A DNA stretch of 20,296 nucleotides from a virus. The first letter of the stretch is position 1; each line of letters opens with the position of its first letter. The stretch is taken from IMG/VR virus record IMGVR_UViG_3300028412_000030, positions 1 to 20,296 of that record; one strand, 5' to 3'. The position numbers and the translations under genes were made by a program. A model generated the notes under the pieces. That model ran no database searches, was not told where the DNA came from, and saw only the letters and a program-made list of their open reading frames with translations. Positions 1-7,162 of this stretch are shown piece after piece.

Positions 1-21
1 GGGGCGTTCGGTGTGGTTCAT
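1..21 (-). CDS. 5' end of an unidentified leftward gene (partial)
   Basis: Only seven codons lie in the window (reading MNHTERP on the minus strand), so no function can be given. The start is supported by a near-ideal Shine-Dalgarno sequence, GAAGGAGAC, at 34-26 on the minus strand, five to seven bases before the ATG. The preceding leftward gene stops at 38, so the two would form a tightly spaced leftward operon transcribed away from the terminase genes. What is seen is only the start signal; that the frame continues is inferred. Confidence 0.5.
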
Positions 22-37
22 GTCTGTCTCCTTCGGG

Positions 38-274
38 TTAGCCACGGTGCGCCGTGGCAAGGGTTTCATGGGGAAAGCGGGGCGCAGTCCCGAGATACAG
101 GCGCGCGGCCAGATCCTCGATCATCGTGTAGCGCGTAGGCACGCCCCAATGCCCCGAGGCAGGTGAGCGGCCCGCGATCATGCAGCCGACAAATGTTGTC
201 AGGCGGCCATTCTCATTGCGGTAGCGAGCCTTCGACCAGTTCACGATGCGGAGGTAGCGGTCTGACTTTTCCAT
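38..274 (-). CDS. Hypothetical 78-residue phage protein, leftward
   Basis: A small protein of unknown function on the minus strand. The ATG at 274-272 is preceded by AAGGA at 287-283 with an eight-base gap, a good ribosome site that fixes the start. The sequence has a mixed, globular-looking composition, with basic residues near the N-terminus and a central stretch containing GVPTRYTMIEDLA, rather than the Arg/Pro/Ala-rich look of antisense shadow frames. No signal peptide, membrane segment or recognised domain is visible. It ends 16 bases before the next leftward start, consistent with co-transcription. Because it is divergent from the late genes it may belong to an early or regulatory cluster; that is inference. 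It could still be a spurious frame, but two consecutive good ribosome sites argue against this. Confidence 0.6.
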   Translation of the reverse strand: MEKSDRYLRIVNWSKARYRNENGRLTTFVGCMIAGRSPASGHWGVPTRYTMIEDLAARLYLGTAPRFPHETLATAHRG

Positions 275-308
275 CGGTCTCGTCCTTCATGTTCGTCCGT
301 GTAATTGC

Positions 309-338
309 AGGATGCAATATATTGGCAATGATAGTCAA
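309..338 (-). promoter_or_regulatory. Weak candidate promoter for the leftward genes
   Basis: On the minus strand TTGACT (338-333) matches five of six bases of the sigma70 -35 box. Eighteen bases downstream lies CATCCT, which matches TATAAT at only three positions. The implied transcription start would be roughly 30 bases before the ATG at 274, a sensible leader length. Alphaproteobacterial promoters often have a conserved -35 and a poor -10, but this remains a weak call from pattern alone. Confidence 0.25.
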
Positions 339-484
339 CCCTATAGTTGCAGAAAAATCCAATCAAATCAGGGCGCGTCAAACCAACTGAAAAGTTACGA
401 CGCACGAAAAACGTAGATATTTTTTCAAAACGACTGATTTCAGGCCCTTTGCAACCTGTTGATACTAAATGCCGATTTGAGGCT

Positions 485-521
485 GGGTTAAGGGTAGGGT
501 TAAGGGTAGGGTTAAGCCCTA
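485..521 (+). repeat. Telomere-like 12-mer direct repeat with five GGG runs
   Basis: The unit GGGTTAAGGGTA occurs at 485-496 and 497-508, and a third copy (GGGTTAAG) at 509-516 is cut short. The array has five GGG runs separated alternately by four and two bases, which meets the usual pattern for an intramolecular G-quadruplex. The truncated third copy runs into CCCTA, making an imperfect inverted repeat TAGGGTTAAGCCCTA at 507-521 that caps the array. Iterated sites next to a small terminase gene are a common form of packaging recognition site, but no function can be shown from sequence. Confidence 0.85.
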
Positions 522-527
522 GAGTCC

Positions 528-544
528 AGAAGCTAGAAGCTAGA
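528..544 (+). repeat. 7-mer direct repeat AGAAGCT, 2.4 copies
   Basis: AGAAGCT is repeated head to tail at 528-534 and 535-541 and followed by AGA at 542-544. It starts seven bases after the capped 12-mer array. The tetranucleotide CTAG, generally scarce in proteobacterial DNA, occurs three times nearby (519-522, 533-536 and 540-543), at spacings of 14 and 7 bases. Confidence 0.7.
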
Positions 545-547
545 TAT

Positions 548-573
548 GGTGGTGGTGGTGGTGACGCGCGCGT
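548..573 (+). repeat. (GGT)5 tract followed by a CG-alternating palindrome
   Basis: Five GGT triplets run from 548 to 562, directly followed by GACGCGCGCGTG, which contains the ten-base palindrome ACGCGCGCGT at 564-573. The GG pairs could form a two-tier quadruplex and the alternating purine-pyrimidine stretch is of the kind that can adopt Z-form. These structural possibilities are inferred from base pattern only. Confidence 0.65.
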
Positions 574-678
574 GAGACCACAACCCCTTGCGCTGTCGCC
601 GCATCGCTGGCTATCGACTGACGCCCCCGATTGTGCTATCTGATTGCCATTGCATCATTGTGCGACTGGACGAGTAGA

Positions 679-1548
679 ATGGCCCCCAAGAAACCCACGC
701 CGTCGAAATCAGAACGGACCAAGCACGCCAAGCGATATGCCCCGTCTGGATTGACCTGGGGCCGTGAGCGTTTCTGCCTCGAATACGTGAAAGACCACAA
801 CGGAGCCCGATCCGCACGAGACGCCGGATACAACAAGTCAGGGGCCCGAGCGATCGCCCATGAGCTTTTGACGTTCCACGACGTGAGGGGTCGCATCAGC
901 GAACTGGAAGGCGAGATCGCGCAGAAGCTCAGGATCGAACACCACGACGTCCTCAAGCGCCTCTGGGAAACCGCAACCGGCGACGTGAACGACATCGTCC
1001 GTGTCGAACGTCGATGCTGCCGTCACTGCTATGGCGAGCAACACGAATACCAGTGGCGCACCGAGCGCGAATACAAGCGCGCCGTCGACCAGTTCCTGAA
1101 ACACGAGTCTGGCGGCGATGTCCATGTGATGATCGAACTCGGCGAGAAGATCGACGCCGGCGGTCGCATCCCCAACATGCCCGAGAACGCCGGGGGCTAT
1201 GGGTTCGACGCCAGGCTCGAGCCGCATCCCGATTGCCCCGAGTGCAACGGCGAAGGCGTCGAGACCGTCCAGATATCCGACACCCGCGGCGCAGTCTCGC
1301 ATCCGCTCTACGATGGCGTGAAGCAGACCAAAGAAGGCATCGAGATCAAGATCGCCGACCGCGCCAAGGCCCTCGAGCACGTCGCCCGGCATCTCAAGTT
1401 CTTCAACGACAGCGTGGACCTGAACGTCAGCGAGGAACTGCTGCAGGCCGCGCGGAACATCAATGCCGCTTCACCGCCTCTCGACCCGAAGTATGCGCAG
1501 GCCAACCGCCACCGGCTGTTTCCCGAAGACCATGAGGATGGCGACTGA
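679..1548 (+). CDS. terS: Terminase small subunit with Cys-rich insertion
   Basis: Small subunit of the DNA-packaging terminase. It recognises phage DNA and brings it to the large subunit. The N-terminal part (about residues 30-100) has the helix-turn-helix style of the Terminase_2 family: FCLEYVKDHNGARSARDAGY, then conserved helices ending in KLRIEHHDVLKRL. The protein is 289 residues, longer than typical for the family, because of an insertion with cysteine pairs: C113, C114 and C117 in RCCRHCYGE, and C186/C189 in CPECNGEGVE, resembling a zinc ribbon. The C-terminal part (IADRAKALEHVARHLKFF) is the usual oligomerisation-type helix. I chose the ATG at 679 over an in-frame TTG at 631 because the extra residues look unlike protein of this family and GGACGAG lies at 668-674. 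It overlaps the next gene by one base and precedes terL by one gene, as expected. Confidence 0.88.
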   Translation: MAPKKPTPSKSERTKHAKRYAPSGLTWGRERFCLEYVKDHNGARSARDAGYNKSGARAIAHELLTFHDVRGRISELEGEIAQKLRIEHHDVLKRLWETATGDVNDIVRVERRCCRHCYGEQHEYQWRTEREYKRAVDQFLKHESGGDVHVMIELGEKIDAGGRIPNMPENAGGYGFDARLEPHPDCPECNGEGVETVQISDTRGAVSHPLYDGVKQTKEGIEIKIADRAKALEHVARHLKFFNDSVDLNVSEELLQAARNINAASPPLDPKYAQANRHRLFPEDHEDGD

Positions 1549-1883
1549 TGCGAGGCACGCGGGACCAGATCAACGAGGATTTCTGGCGTTTCCACGAGGC
1601 GCATCCCGAGGTCTACGCGTTCTTCGATCGCTTCACGCGCCAACTGCTGCGCGCAGGCTACGCCAACGGCTCGGCCAAGGCCGTATGCGAGCGCCTGAGA
1701 TGGGAAACCATGTTTGCGCCGTACACGGGGCGGGTGAAGCTCAACAACAACTACACGAGCCGCTATGCGCGCCTCTGGGAGCACAACAACCCGCAGCACA
1801 AGGGGTTCTTTCGCCAGCGCGCCCTCAATCCCGTCTCGGCCAACTCTGTGCGCGTGCCGCAGGATGAGCAGCGGCCAGGCTGA
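1548..1883 (+). CDS. Hypothetical protein between terminase subunits
   Basis: A 111-residue protein of unknown function. It is aromatic- and Arg/Asn-rich, with the pattern AVCERLRWETMF, then VKLNNNYTSRYARLWE and KGFFRQRALN. From memory of phage genomes, small proteins with this RW / NNxxxxYAR / FFxxR pattern occur beside terminases and nucleases in many phages, but no function is established that I can name. There is no membrane segment or signal peptide. The ATG overlaps the terS stop (TGATG), with GAGG at 1534-1537 as ribosome site, and its own stop overlaps the terL start, so the three are translationally coupled. The position suggests a packaging accessory role; that is inference. Confidence 0.8.
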   Translation: MRGTRDQINEDFWRFHEAHPEVYAFFDRFTRQLLRAGYANGSAKAVCERLRWETMFAPYTGRVKLNNNYTSRYARLWEHNNPQHKGFFRQRALNPVSANSVRVPQDEQRPG

Positions 1884-4348
1884 TGACCGTGCAGGCGCAT
1901 AAATCCCACCAAGGGGCTTTCCCCGCAGAGATCGAGGCGGCCGCAGACATTGCGCAGCTGCCCGATCCTCTGCCGATCGACTATGTGCCGCGCAACGACA
2001 CCGAGATGCTGGCCTGCCTCAAGGATCCCTTCTGGCGGATATGCTCAGGCCAGCTTTACAAGATCATGACCAAGGATGACGAGCACCAAGAAGGCGCCGT
2101 CATACCGTTCAAGCCGAACCTCGTGCAGCGCATGTTCCTCGCAGACCTGCACACGCGGAACGTGATTCTTAAAGCCCGTCAGATGGGGTTTTGTCTGGAT
2201 TGCGAAACGCGTGTTCTGACCGCCGATTTGCAGTGGGTCCGCATCGACACCCTTCAACCTGGTGACGAGGTCATTGGCGTCGATGAACATGTGCCAGGCG
2301 GCCGTGGCGCGGCCCGAAAGATGCGCACGGCAACGGTGCAAGCATGCAAAAAGGTTCGGCGCTACGGATATCGCGTCCAGTTTGCGGATGGCCGGGCAGT
2401 CGTTTGCACGGATCAACACCCATGGCTGGCTCGCAGTGGAGTGAAAAGGCAACCGTTCTGGCGGGCAATGGACCGGAAGGCGCCGAACGCAGAGCGCAAT
2501 CTAACCGTAGGGCATCAGGTGCGCTCTATCTGCGTGCCATGGGAAGCCGGACAGTTCGAAGATGGATGGTTTGGCGGCATGATTGATGGGGAAGGCAGTC
2601 TGTCGCTGCCGTCTCGGTCTGGTGCGTCGGTATGCGTGTCGCAGCGCCCCGGACCCGTATGGGATCGCATGGTCTCGTATGCGCAGGACAGGCAGTACCA
2701 CTATCGCATTGAACACGATGAAGGGCAGCGCGAGTCCAAGCACGGCACAACGCCGGTTCCCAAGCTGGTGTTCAGCCGCACGAATGAATTGTTTCGTCTG
2801 ATCGGAGAGACACGCCCGACGCGCGGATTGCAGCGCAGCTTCCGGTTTTGGGAGGGCAAGGAAATGCCCGGCAAGAGGAACATGGACAACGCCGCTTGGA
2901 ACGAGATCGTCTCCATCGAGCCGGTCGGTGAGGTCGACATGATCGCGCTGGAGACCAGCACCGGCACGTTCATCGCCGAGGGGATGGTCAGCCACAACAC
3001 GACGGTGATCGTGATCTCATTCACCGATCACGCCATCTTCAACGACAACCAGAGGTGCGGGATCATCGCGCAGTCGCTGCCGCATGCGGAATCGTTCTTC
3101 CGCGACAAGGCGAAGTTCGCTTACGACAACCTGCCGCAGATCGTGAAAGACCTCTATCCGATCCAGACGAGCAACACGAGCGAGATCCTTTTCAAGAACA
3201 ACTCGTCGATCCGCGTTGCCACGTCCATGCGGTCAGGCACGATCCACCGCCTGCACGTCTCGGAGATGGGCAAGATCGCCGCCGAGCATCCGGGCAAGGC
3301 CGTCGAGATCGTCACCGGTTCGCTGGCCGCAGTACCGGCATCGGGCATCGCCAGCATTGAAAGCACCGCAGAGGGGCAGGAAGGCGAGTTCCACAAGATA
3401 GCAACCCGCGCCGAGCGCCGCGCCCTCGATCCGCGCCCGCTTGCGCCGAAGGAAATGAAGTTTCACTTCTTCGCATGGCACGATCTGCCGGAATACCAGA
3501 CCGATCCGCGCCATGTGCGCATTGCGCCCGAATGGCACGATTACTTCGATCAGGTCGAGATCGAGCGCAACAAGCGCCTGATCCTGCCGCAGCGCGCCTG
3601 GTACATCATGACGCTCGAAAACGAGCAGAACGGCGACACCGAAAAGATGTGGCGGGAATACCCGTCGACGCCCGCCGAGTGCTGGCAGCAAAGCACGCAG
3701 GGCACATGGTACGCCCCGCAGATCGCTGCAGCGCGCGCGCAAGGCCGCATCTGCCAGATCCCACACGTCAACAACGTCCCTGTGCATACCTTCTGGGACA
3801 TCGGCGCAGGCGACGGCACGGGTATCTGGGCCATGCAGGACGTCGGCACGCGCCACCGCTTCATTCGCTACTTCGAGGATTGGGCGCAAGGCTACGGGCA
3901 TTTCGTGCGCCTGCTGCGCGAAACCGGCTGGAACTTCGGGGTGCATTACCTGCCGCACGACGCCAACCACGAGCGCCAGATGGAAAACCGCGTCGCCAGC
4001 CCGTTGATGCTGCTGCAGGAGATCGCCCCGGACTGGAATTTCCAGATCGTCCCGCGCGTCGATCACATCACCAACGGCATCCAGATGGTGCGCGACAAGT
4101 TCCCCGAAGCCTGGTTCAACGTCGATGGCTCGGGCGCAGACTGCGAAGCCGGGCTGAAACACGTCGAGCTCTACAAGAAGAAATGGAACGCGCGCCTTGG
4201 CGTGTTCTCGGACGAACCCGAAAAACTGGATGGACATTCCGAAGCCGCGGACGCGCTGCGCCAGTGGGCGCAAGGCTATGACCCTGCACTGTTCTCAGGT
4301 GCGACCCGGCCCAAGCGCCGGCGGCAAGGAGGCGCATTGACCGTATGA
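1883..4348 (+). CDS. terL: Terminase large subunit precursor containing an intein
   Basis: ATP-driven DNA-packaging motor and headful/cos nuclease. The 821-residue precursor has an intein at residues 104-372; removing it leaves 552 residues, a normal size. The N-extein ends KARQMGF and the C-extein resumes TTVIVISF, which rejoin into the ATP-binding loop ARQMGFTT. The Walker B-like segment is LHVSEMGK (residues 457-464, acidic Glu461), typical of this terminase branch. The C-terminal RNase H-like nuclease shows its acidic residues in FWDIGAGDG (Asp639), LPHDANHER (Asp693) and GHSEAADAL (His785, Asp790). The start overlaps the upstream stop (TGATG). The stop overlaps the next ATG. Without splicing the ATP-binding loop would be broken by 269 residues, so the motor should depend on the intein. 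The assignment is very secure; splicing activity is inferred from conserved residues. Confidence 0.95.
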   Translation: MTVQAHKSHQGAFPAEIEAAADIAQLPDPLPIDYVPRNDTEMLACLKDPFWRICSGQLYKIMTKDDEHQEGAVIPFKPNLVQRMFLADLHTRNVILKARQMGFCLDCETRVLTADLQWVRIDTLQPGDEVIGVDEHVPGGRGAARKMRTATVQACKKVRRYGYRVQFADGRAVVCTDQHPWLARSGVKRQPFWRAMDRKAPNAERNLTVGHQVRSICVPWEAGQFEDGWFGGMIDGEGSLSLPSRSGASVCVSQRPGPVWDRMVSYAQDRQYHYRIEHDEGQRESKHGTTPVPKLVFSRTNELFRLIGETRPTRGLQRSFRFWEGKEMPGKRNMDNAAWNEIVSIEPVGEVDMIALETSTGTFIAEGMVSHNTTVIVISFTDHAIFNDNQRCGIIAQSLPHAESFFRDKAKFAYDNLPQIVKDLYPIQTSNTSEILFKNNSSIRVATSMRSGTIHRLHVSEMGKIAAEHPGKAVEIVTGSLAAVPASGIASIESTAEGQEGEFHKIATRAERRALDPRPLAPKEMKFHFFAWHDLPEYQTDPRHVRIAPEWHDYFDQVEIERNKRLILPQRAWYIMTLENEQNGDTEKMWREYPSTPAECWQQSTQGTWYAPQIAAARAQGRICQIPHVNNVPVHTFWDIGAGDGTGIWAMQDVGTRHRFIRYFEDWAQGYGHFVRLLRETGWNFGVHYLPHDANHERQMENRVASPLMLLQEIAPDWNFQIVPRVDHITNGIQMVRDKFPEAWFNVDGSGADCEAGLKHVELYKKKWNARLGVFSDEPEKLDGHSEAADALRQWAQGYDPALFSGATRPKRRRQGGALTV
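2192..2998 (+). mobile_element. Intein in terL with a LAGLIDADG-type endonuclease remnant
   Basis: A 269-residue in-frame protein-splicing element (precursor residues 104-372). Splicing block A is CLDCETRVLTADL with Cys1; block B is CTDQHPWL with the TxxH pair Thr176 and His179; block F/G is the run ending FIAEGMVSHN, with penultimate His and terminal Asn; the +1 extein residue is Thr. All residues needed for a class 1 intein are therefore present. Between blocks B and F lies about 150 residues with one clear LAGLIDADG-like motif, GGMIDGEGS (acidic Asp235 and Glu237), followed by VCVSQRPGPVWDRM. I see no clear second motif, so the homing enzyme may be a single-motif type or decayed. Base composition looks less GC-biased than the exteins by eye, which fits acquisition by homing. 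Confidence 0.93.
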
Positions 4349-4782
4349 CCGATTCAGAGCCCATTCTCGACCTCGACCTGCGCCACAAGACGCTGGTGCG
4401 CGGCGATATCACCGTGATCTTCACCTGGCTGCTGTCCAACCAGCGCCCGTGCATGGTTCTCGTACCGACGAAGATCATGCCCACGCATGAGCGCACCATG
4501 CCCTGCATCGTGCCGCTCGATATCGCCTTCGCATGGGACGAGGTCACAGGCGACGCCGCCGAGACCGCCGCCATGAGCTTTCAGTTCGCCGCCGGTCTCG
4601 GGATGAACCCCATGGAGATGCGCAACGTGATCAAGGTCACGTCCGTCGTGCGCGATTGCCTCGGCGACCTGCTGCGCATGCCGATGTTCCCCGCAGATCA
4701 GCGGGAAGTCGTCGCCGACGTGCTGATCACCGACACGGACACAGGCAAAACGACCGAAGCGGAGGCCGTGGACCATGTTTGA
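4345..4782 (+). CDS. Hypothetical protein between terL and portal
   Basis: A 145-residue protein I do not recognise. It begins with an acidic segment, then a beta-rich stretch (TLVRGDITVIFTWLL) and a longer middle region with WDEVTGDAAETAAMSFQFAAGLGMNP, which reads as a compact soluble domain; there is no membrane segment. The start ATG overlaps the terL stop (ATGA) and AAGGAGG at 4327-4333 serves as ribosome site. Its end overlaps the portal start by eight bases. Tight coupling on both sides places it in the packaging module; a role in packaging or portal assembly is only an inference from position. Confidence 0.8.
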   Translation: MTDSEPILDLDLRHKTLVRGDITVIFTWLLSNQRPCMVLVPTKIMPTHERTMPCIVPLDIAFAWDEVTGDAAETAAMSFQFAAGLGMNPMEMRNVIKVTSVVRDCLGDLLRMPMFPADQREVVADVLITDTDTGKTTEAEAVDHV

Positions 4783-7114
4783 AACCGAAGATCAGCCCGA
4801 GAACCGCAATCACATCACGTCCAGGCGGAAGCGCAATGCCGATCCGCTCGACCGCATGGATTTCGGCGGCGGCATTGACGAGAAGCGCGTCCAGCGCCTC
4901 GGGAAGTCCAAGGATCTCGACAGCCCGCGCGCCCGCGATCTCTTCACCAATTTCATGGGGCATTACCGGCGCGAGATCGAGCGCCAGGGCGAGAACCGCA
5001 ACGAAATGGGGCTCGACGAGGATTTCTACGACGGCGACCAGTGGGACGCGGAAGACAAGGCGACGCTCGAGGCCCGCGGCCAGCACCCTCTGGTCTACAA
5101 CGTCATCTCGACCACTGTGAACTGGATGCTGGGCACCGAAAAGCGGGGCCGCACGGATTACAAGATCCTGCCCCGGCGCGAGGAAGGCGGCAAAGCAGCC
5201 GAGCGCAAGAGCCAGCTTCTCAAGTACCTGTCCGACGTCAACAAGTCAGAGTTCCATGTCAGCCGCGCGTTCAAGGATACCGTAATCCCCGGGCTTGGCT
5301 GGATCGAGTCCGGCATCCAGGAGGATGACGAGGGCGAAGCGATCTATGACCGCTACGAAACATGGCGGAACATGATCTATGACAGCATGGCGACCGAGAT
5401 GGACCTGTCCGATGGCCGGTATCTTTTTCGGACCAAATGGGTCGATGTCGATATCGCCAAGACCATGTTTCCCGAGCGCAAGGCAGTCATTGACCGATCG
5501 GCCAGCACGGCGCTGACCTATACCGCCAGCCTCGACGGCGCCGGGGATGAGCAGATGGACGCCGCCGAAGAAGAATGGAGCCACACCAACGTCCATGGCG
5601 GCTATGACGGGCATATCTCGGAGCGCGCGCGTGTCCGCTTGATCGAGGGCTGGGTGCGCATCCCGACCGAAGAGCGGTTCATGCGCGGCGGGCAATTCGG
5701 CGGTGAGATATTCGACCCGCGCAGCCGCGGCCACCGCGCCGAGATCGAGCGCAACCGCGCATCGGTGCTGACCAAGGTGCGCATGCGCATGCATGTGGTC
5801 ATCATGGCCGAGGATGGCTTGCTCTACATGGCAAAGAGCCCATACCGCCACAACCAGTTCCCGTTCACGCCGATCTGGTGCTACCGCCGCGGCAAGAACA
5901 ACCTGCCATATGGCGTGGTGCGCGCGATGCGCGGGCCGCAGGAGGATATTAACAAGCGCGCGTCCAAGGCCCTGCATATCCTGTCCAGCAACAAGACCGT
6001 GATGGACAAGGGCGCCGTCGACGATCTCGACGAGTTCCAGGAAGAGATCGCCCGCGCCGACGCGACCATCGTGAAGAATCCGGGCAAGTATCTGGAGTTC
6101 AATGTCGACCGCGAGCTTGCCCCCGCGCATCTTGACCTCATGAGCCGGTCGATCGAGATGATCCAGCAGCTATCCGGGATCACCGACGAGAACCTTGGCC
6201 GCACCACCAACGCCACCTCGGGCAAGGCAATCATCGCGCGTCAGGATCAGGGGTCGCTGGCCACCGCGTCGATCTTCGACAACCTGCGGCTCGCCCGGCA
6301 GGCGCACGGGGCCAAGATGCTGTCTCTCGTCGAGCAGTTCATGTCGGAGGAACGCCAGTTCCGCATCACCAACATGCGCGGCAACCCGGAGTTTCCCAAG
6401 GTCAACGAGATGGACCCGGAGACCGGCGCCATCCTGCCCGAAAGCGATATCGTCAGAACCAAGGCCGACTTCATCATCAGTGAGGAAGACTGGAAGGCCA
6501 CCATGCGCCAATCGCAGGTCGACCAGCTGATCGAGTTCATGACGCAACTCGGGTCAGTGAGCCCGGAACTGGTCATGTCGTTGCTCGATCTCGTCGTCGA
6601 AGTGATGGACCTGCCGCAGCAGGAAGAACTGGTGAAGCGAATCCGCAAGATCACCGGGCAGGAAGACCCCGACGCCGATCCGAACAACCCCGACGAGGAA
6701 ACCATCAAGCGGAACCAGCAGAAAGAGGCCGAGGCCGAGATGCAAGGCCGCCTTGCCAATGCCGAGGTCGAGACCAAGGAGGCCGAGGCGAAGAAGAAGG
6801 CTGCCGAAGCCGAAAAGACCGGGGCCGAGGGCGCCAAGGTCATCGCCAACATTCGCGAGATCCTTTCGAAAGTCGCCGGTCAGAACGTCGAGACGCAGAT
6901 CAAGGCGATGGAGGCCGCCGCACAGATCCTCGGTTCGCCCGCGCTCAACAGCGTGGCCGACAGCGTGCTGGACGAGTCCGGGTATCAGCCCGGGCCCGCC
7001 GGGCAGGGACAAGGCGCCCCGATGTCCCAACCGCCTCAACCCGCGCCGCAGCCGGCACCGCAGCAGATGCAGCCGCCTGCCCCGCAACCCGCCGACCCGA
7101 TGGGCACCTACTAG
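4775..7114 (+). CDS. Portal protein, P22-like
   Basis: Forms the dodecameric ring at one head vertex through which DNA enters and leaves and to which the tail attaches. The 779-residue protein has hallmarks of the P22-like portal family: an early FYDGDQW element (about residue 87), then HPLVYNVISTTVNWMLGTEK followed by RTDYKILPR, and a later QQLSGITDENLGR segment. The size fits the larger P22-type portals. Residues about 640-700 are rich in Ala, Glu and Lys and should form the long alpha-helical barrel/coiled coil seen in P22. The last 40 residues are a Pro/Gln-rich low-complexity tail. GGAG at 4761-4764 precedes the ATG. It lies downstream of terL and upstream of the scaffold, the standard order. 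Confidence 0.92.
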   Translation: MFETEDQPENRNHITSRRKRNADPLDRMDFGGGIDEKRVQRLGKSKDLDSPRARDLFTNFMGHYRREIERQGENRNEMGLDEDFYDGDQWDAEDKATLEARGQHPLVYNVISTTVNWMLGTEKRGRTDYKILPRREEGGKAAERKSQLLKYLSDVNKSEFHVSRAFKDTVIPGLGWIESGIQEDDEGEAIYDRYETWRNMIYDSMATEMDLSDGRYLFRTKWVDVDIAKTMFPERKAVIDRSASTALTYTASLDGAGDEQMDAAEEEWSHTNVHGGYDGHISERARVRLIEGWVRIPTEERFMRGGQFGGEIFDPRSRGHRAEIERNRASVLTKVRMRMHVVIMAEDGLLYMAKSPYRHNQFPFTPIWCYRRGKNNLPYGVVRAMRGPQEDINKRASKALHILSSNKTVMDKGAVDDLDEFQEEIARADATIVKNPGKYLEFNVDRELAPAHLDLMSRSIEMIQQLSGITDENLGRTTNATSGKAIIARQDQGSLATASIFDNLRLARQAHGAKMLSLVEQFMSEERQFRITNMRGNPEFPKVNEMDPETGAILPESDIVRTKADFIISEEDWKATMRQSQVDQLIEFMTQLGSVSPELVMSLLDLVVEVMDLPQQEELVKRIRKITGQEDPDADPNNPDEETIKRNQQKEAEAEMQGRLANAEVETKEAEAKKKAAEAEKTGAEGAKVIANIREILSKVAGQNVETQIKAMEAAAQILGSPALNSVADSVLDESGYQPGPAGQGQGAPMSQPPQPAPQPAPQQMQPPAPQPADPMGTY

Positions 7115-7162
7115 CCCCGGACCACCAACCCAACTTGTCGCATGATGTGAAAGGATACGACC

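Larger units (their letters stand above)
275..678. other. Divergent intergenic region with repeats, no convincing gene
   Basis: About 400 bases separate the leftward gene start at 274 from the terminase start at 679. The part from about 300 to 475 is clearly more AT-rich than the rest of the window (for example runs of A at 352-356 and T at 420-425). From 485 to 573 there are three adjacent direct-repeat systems and the alternating palindrome ACGCGCGCGT at 564-573. A frame open from 347 to 643 simply translates the repeats and has a TTG start without a ribosome site, so I do not accept it. The region must contain promoters for both directions and is a natural place for a packaging recognition site; both roles are inferred. 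Confidence 0.6.

Noticed and set aside
485-544. CRISPR-like array
   Set aside because: Units are 12 and 7 bases, directly adjacent, with no spacers; no cas genes are present.
347-643. Open frame of 98 codons across the upstream repeats
   Set aside because: It starts with TTG without a ribosome site and its protein only translates the repeat tracts (Gly runs, Arg-Val-Gly repeats).
631-659. Sigma70 promoter TTGTGC-17-ATCATT before terS
   Set aside because: The -10 element matches consensus too poorly to be listed; the true late promoter is not evident.
631-678. TTG start extending the small terminase by 16 residues
   Set aside because: The extra residues do not resemble the family and the ATG at 679 has a plausible upstream purine-rich site.
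3233-4273. Long minus-strand open frame opposite terL
   Set aside because: It is a GC-rich codon shadow of the terminase nuclease half, with no ribosome site or recognisable protein.
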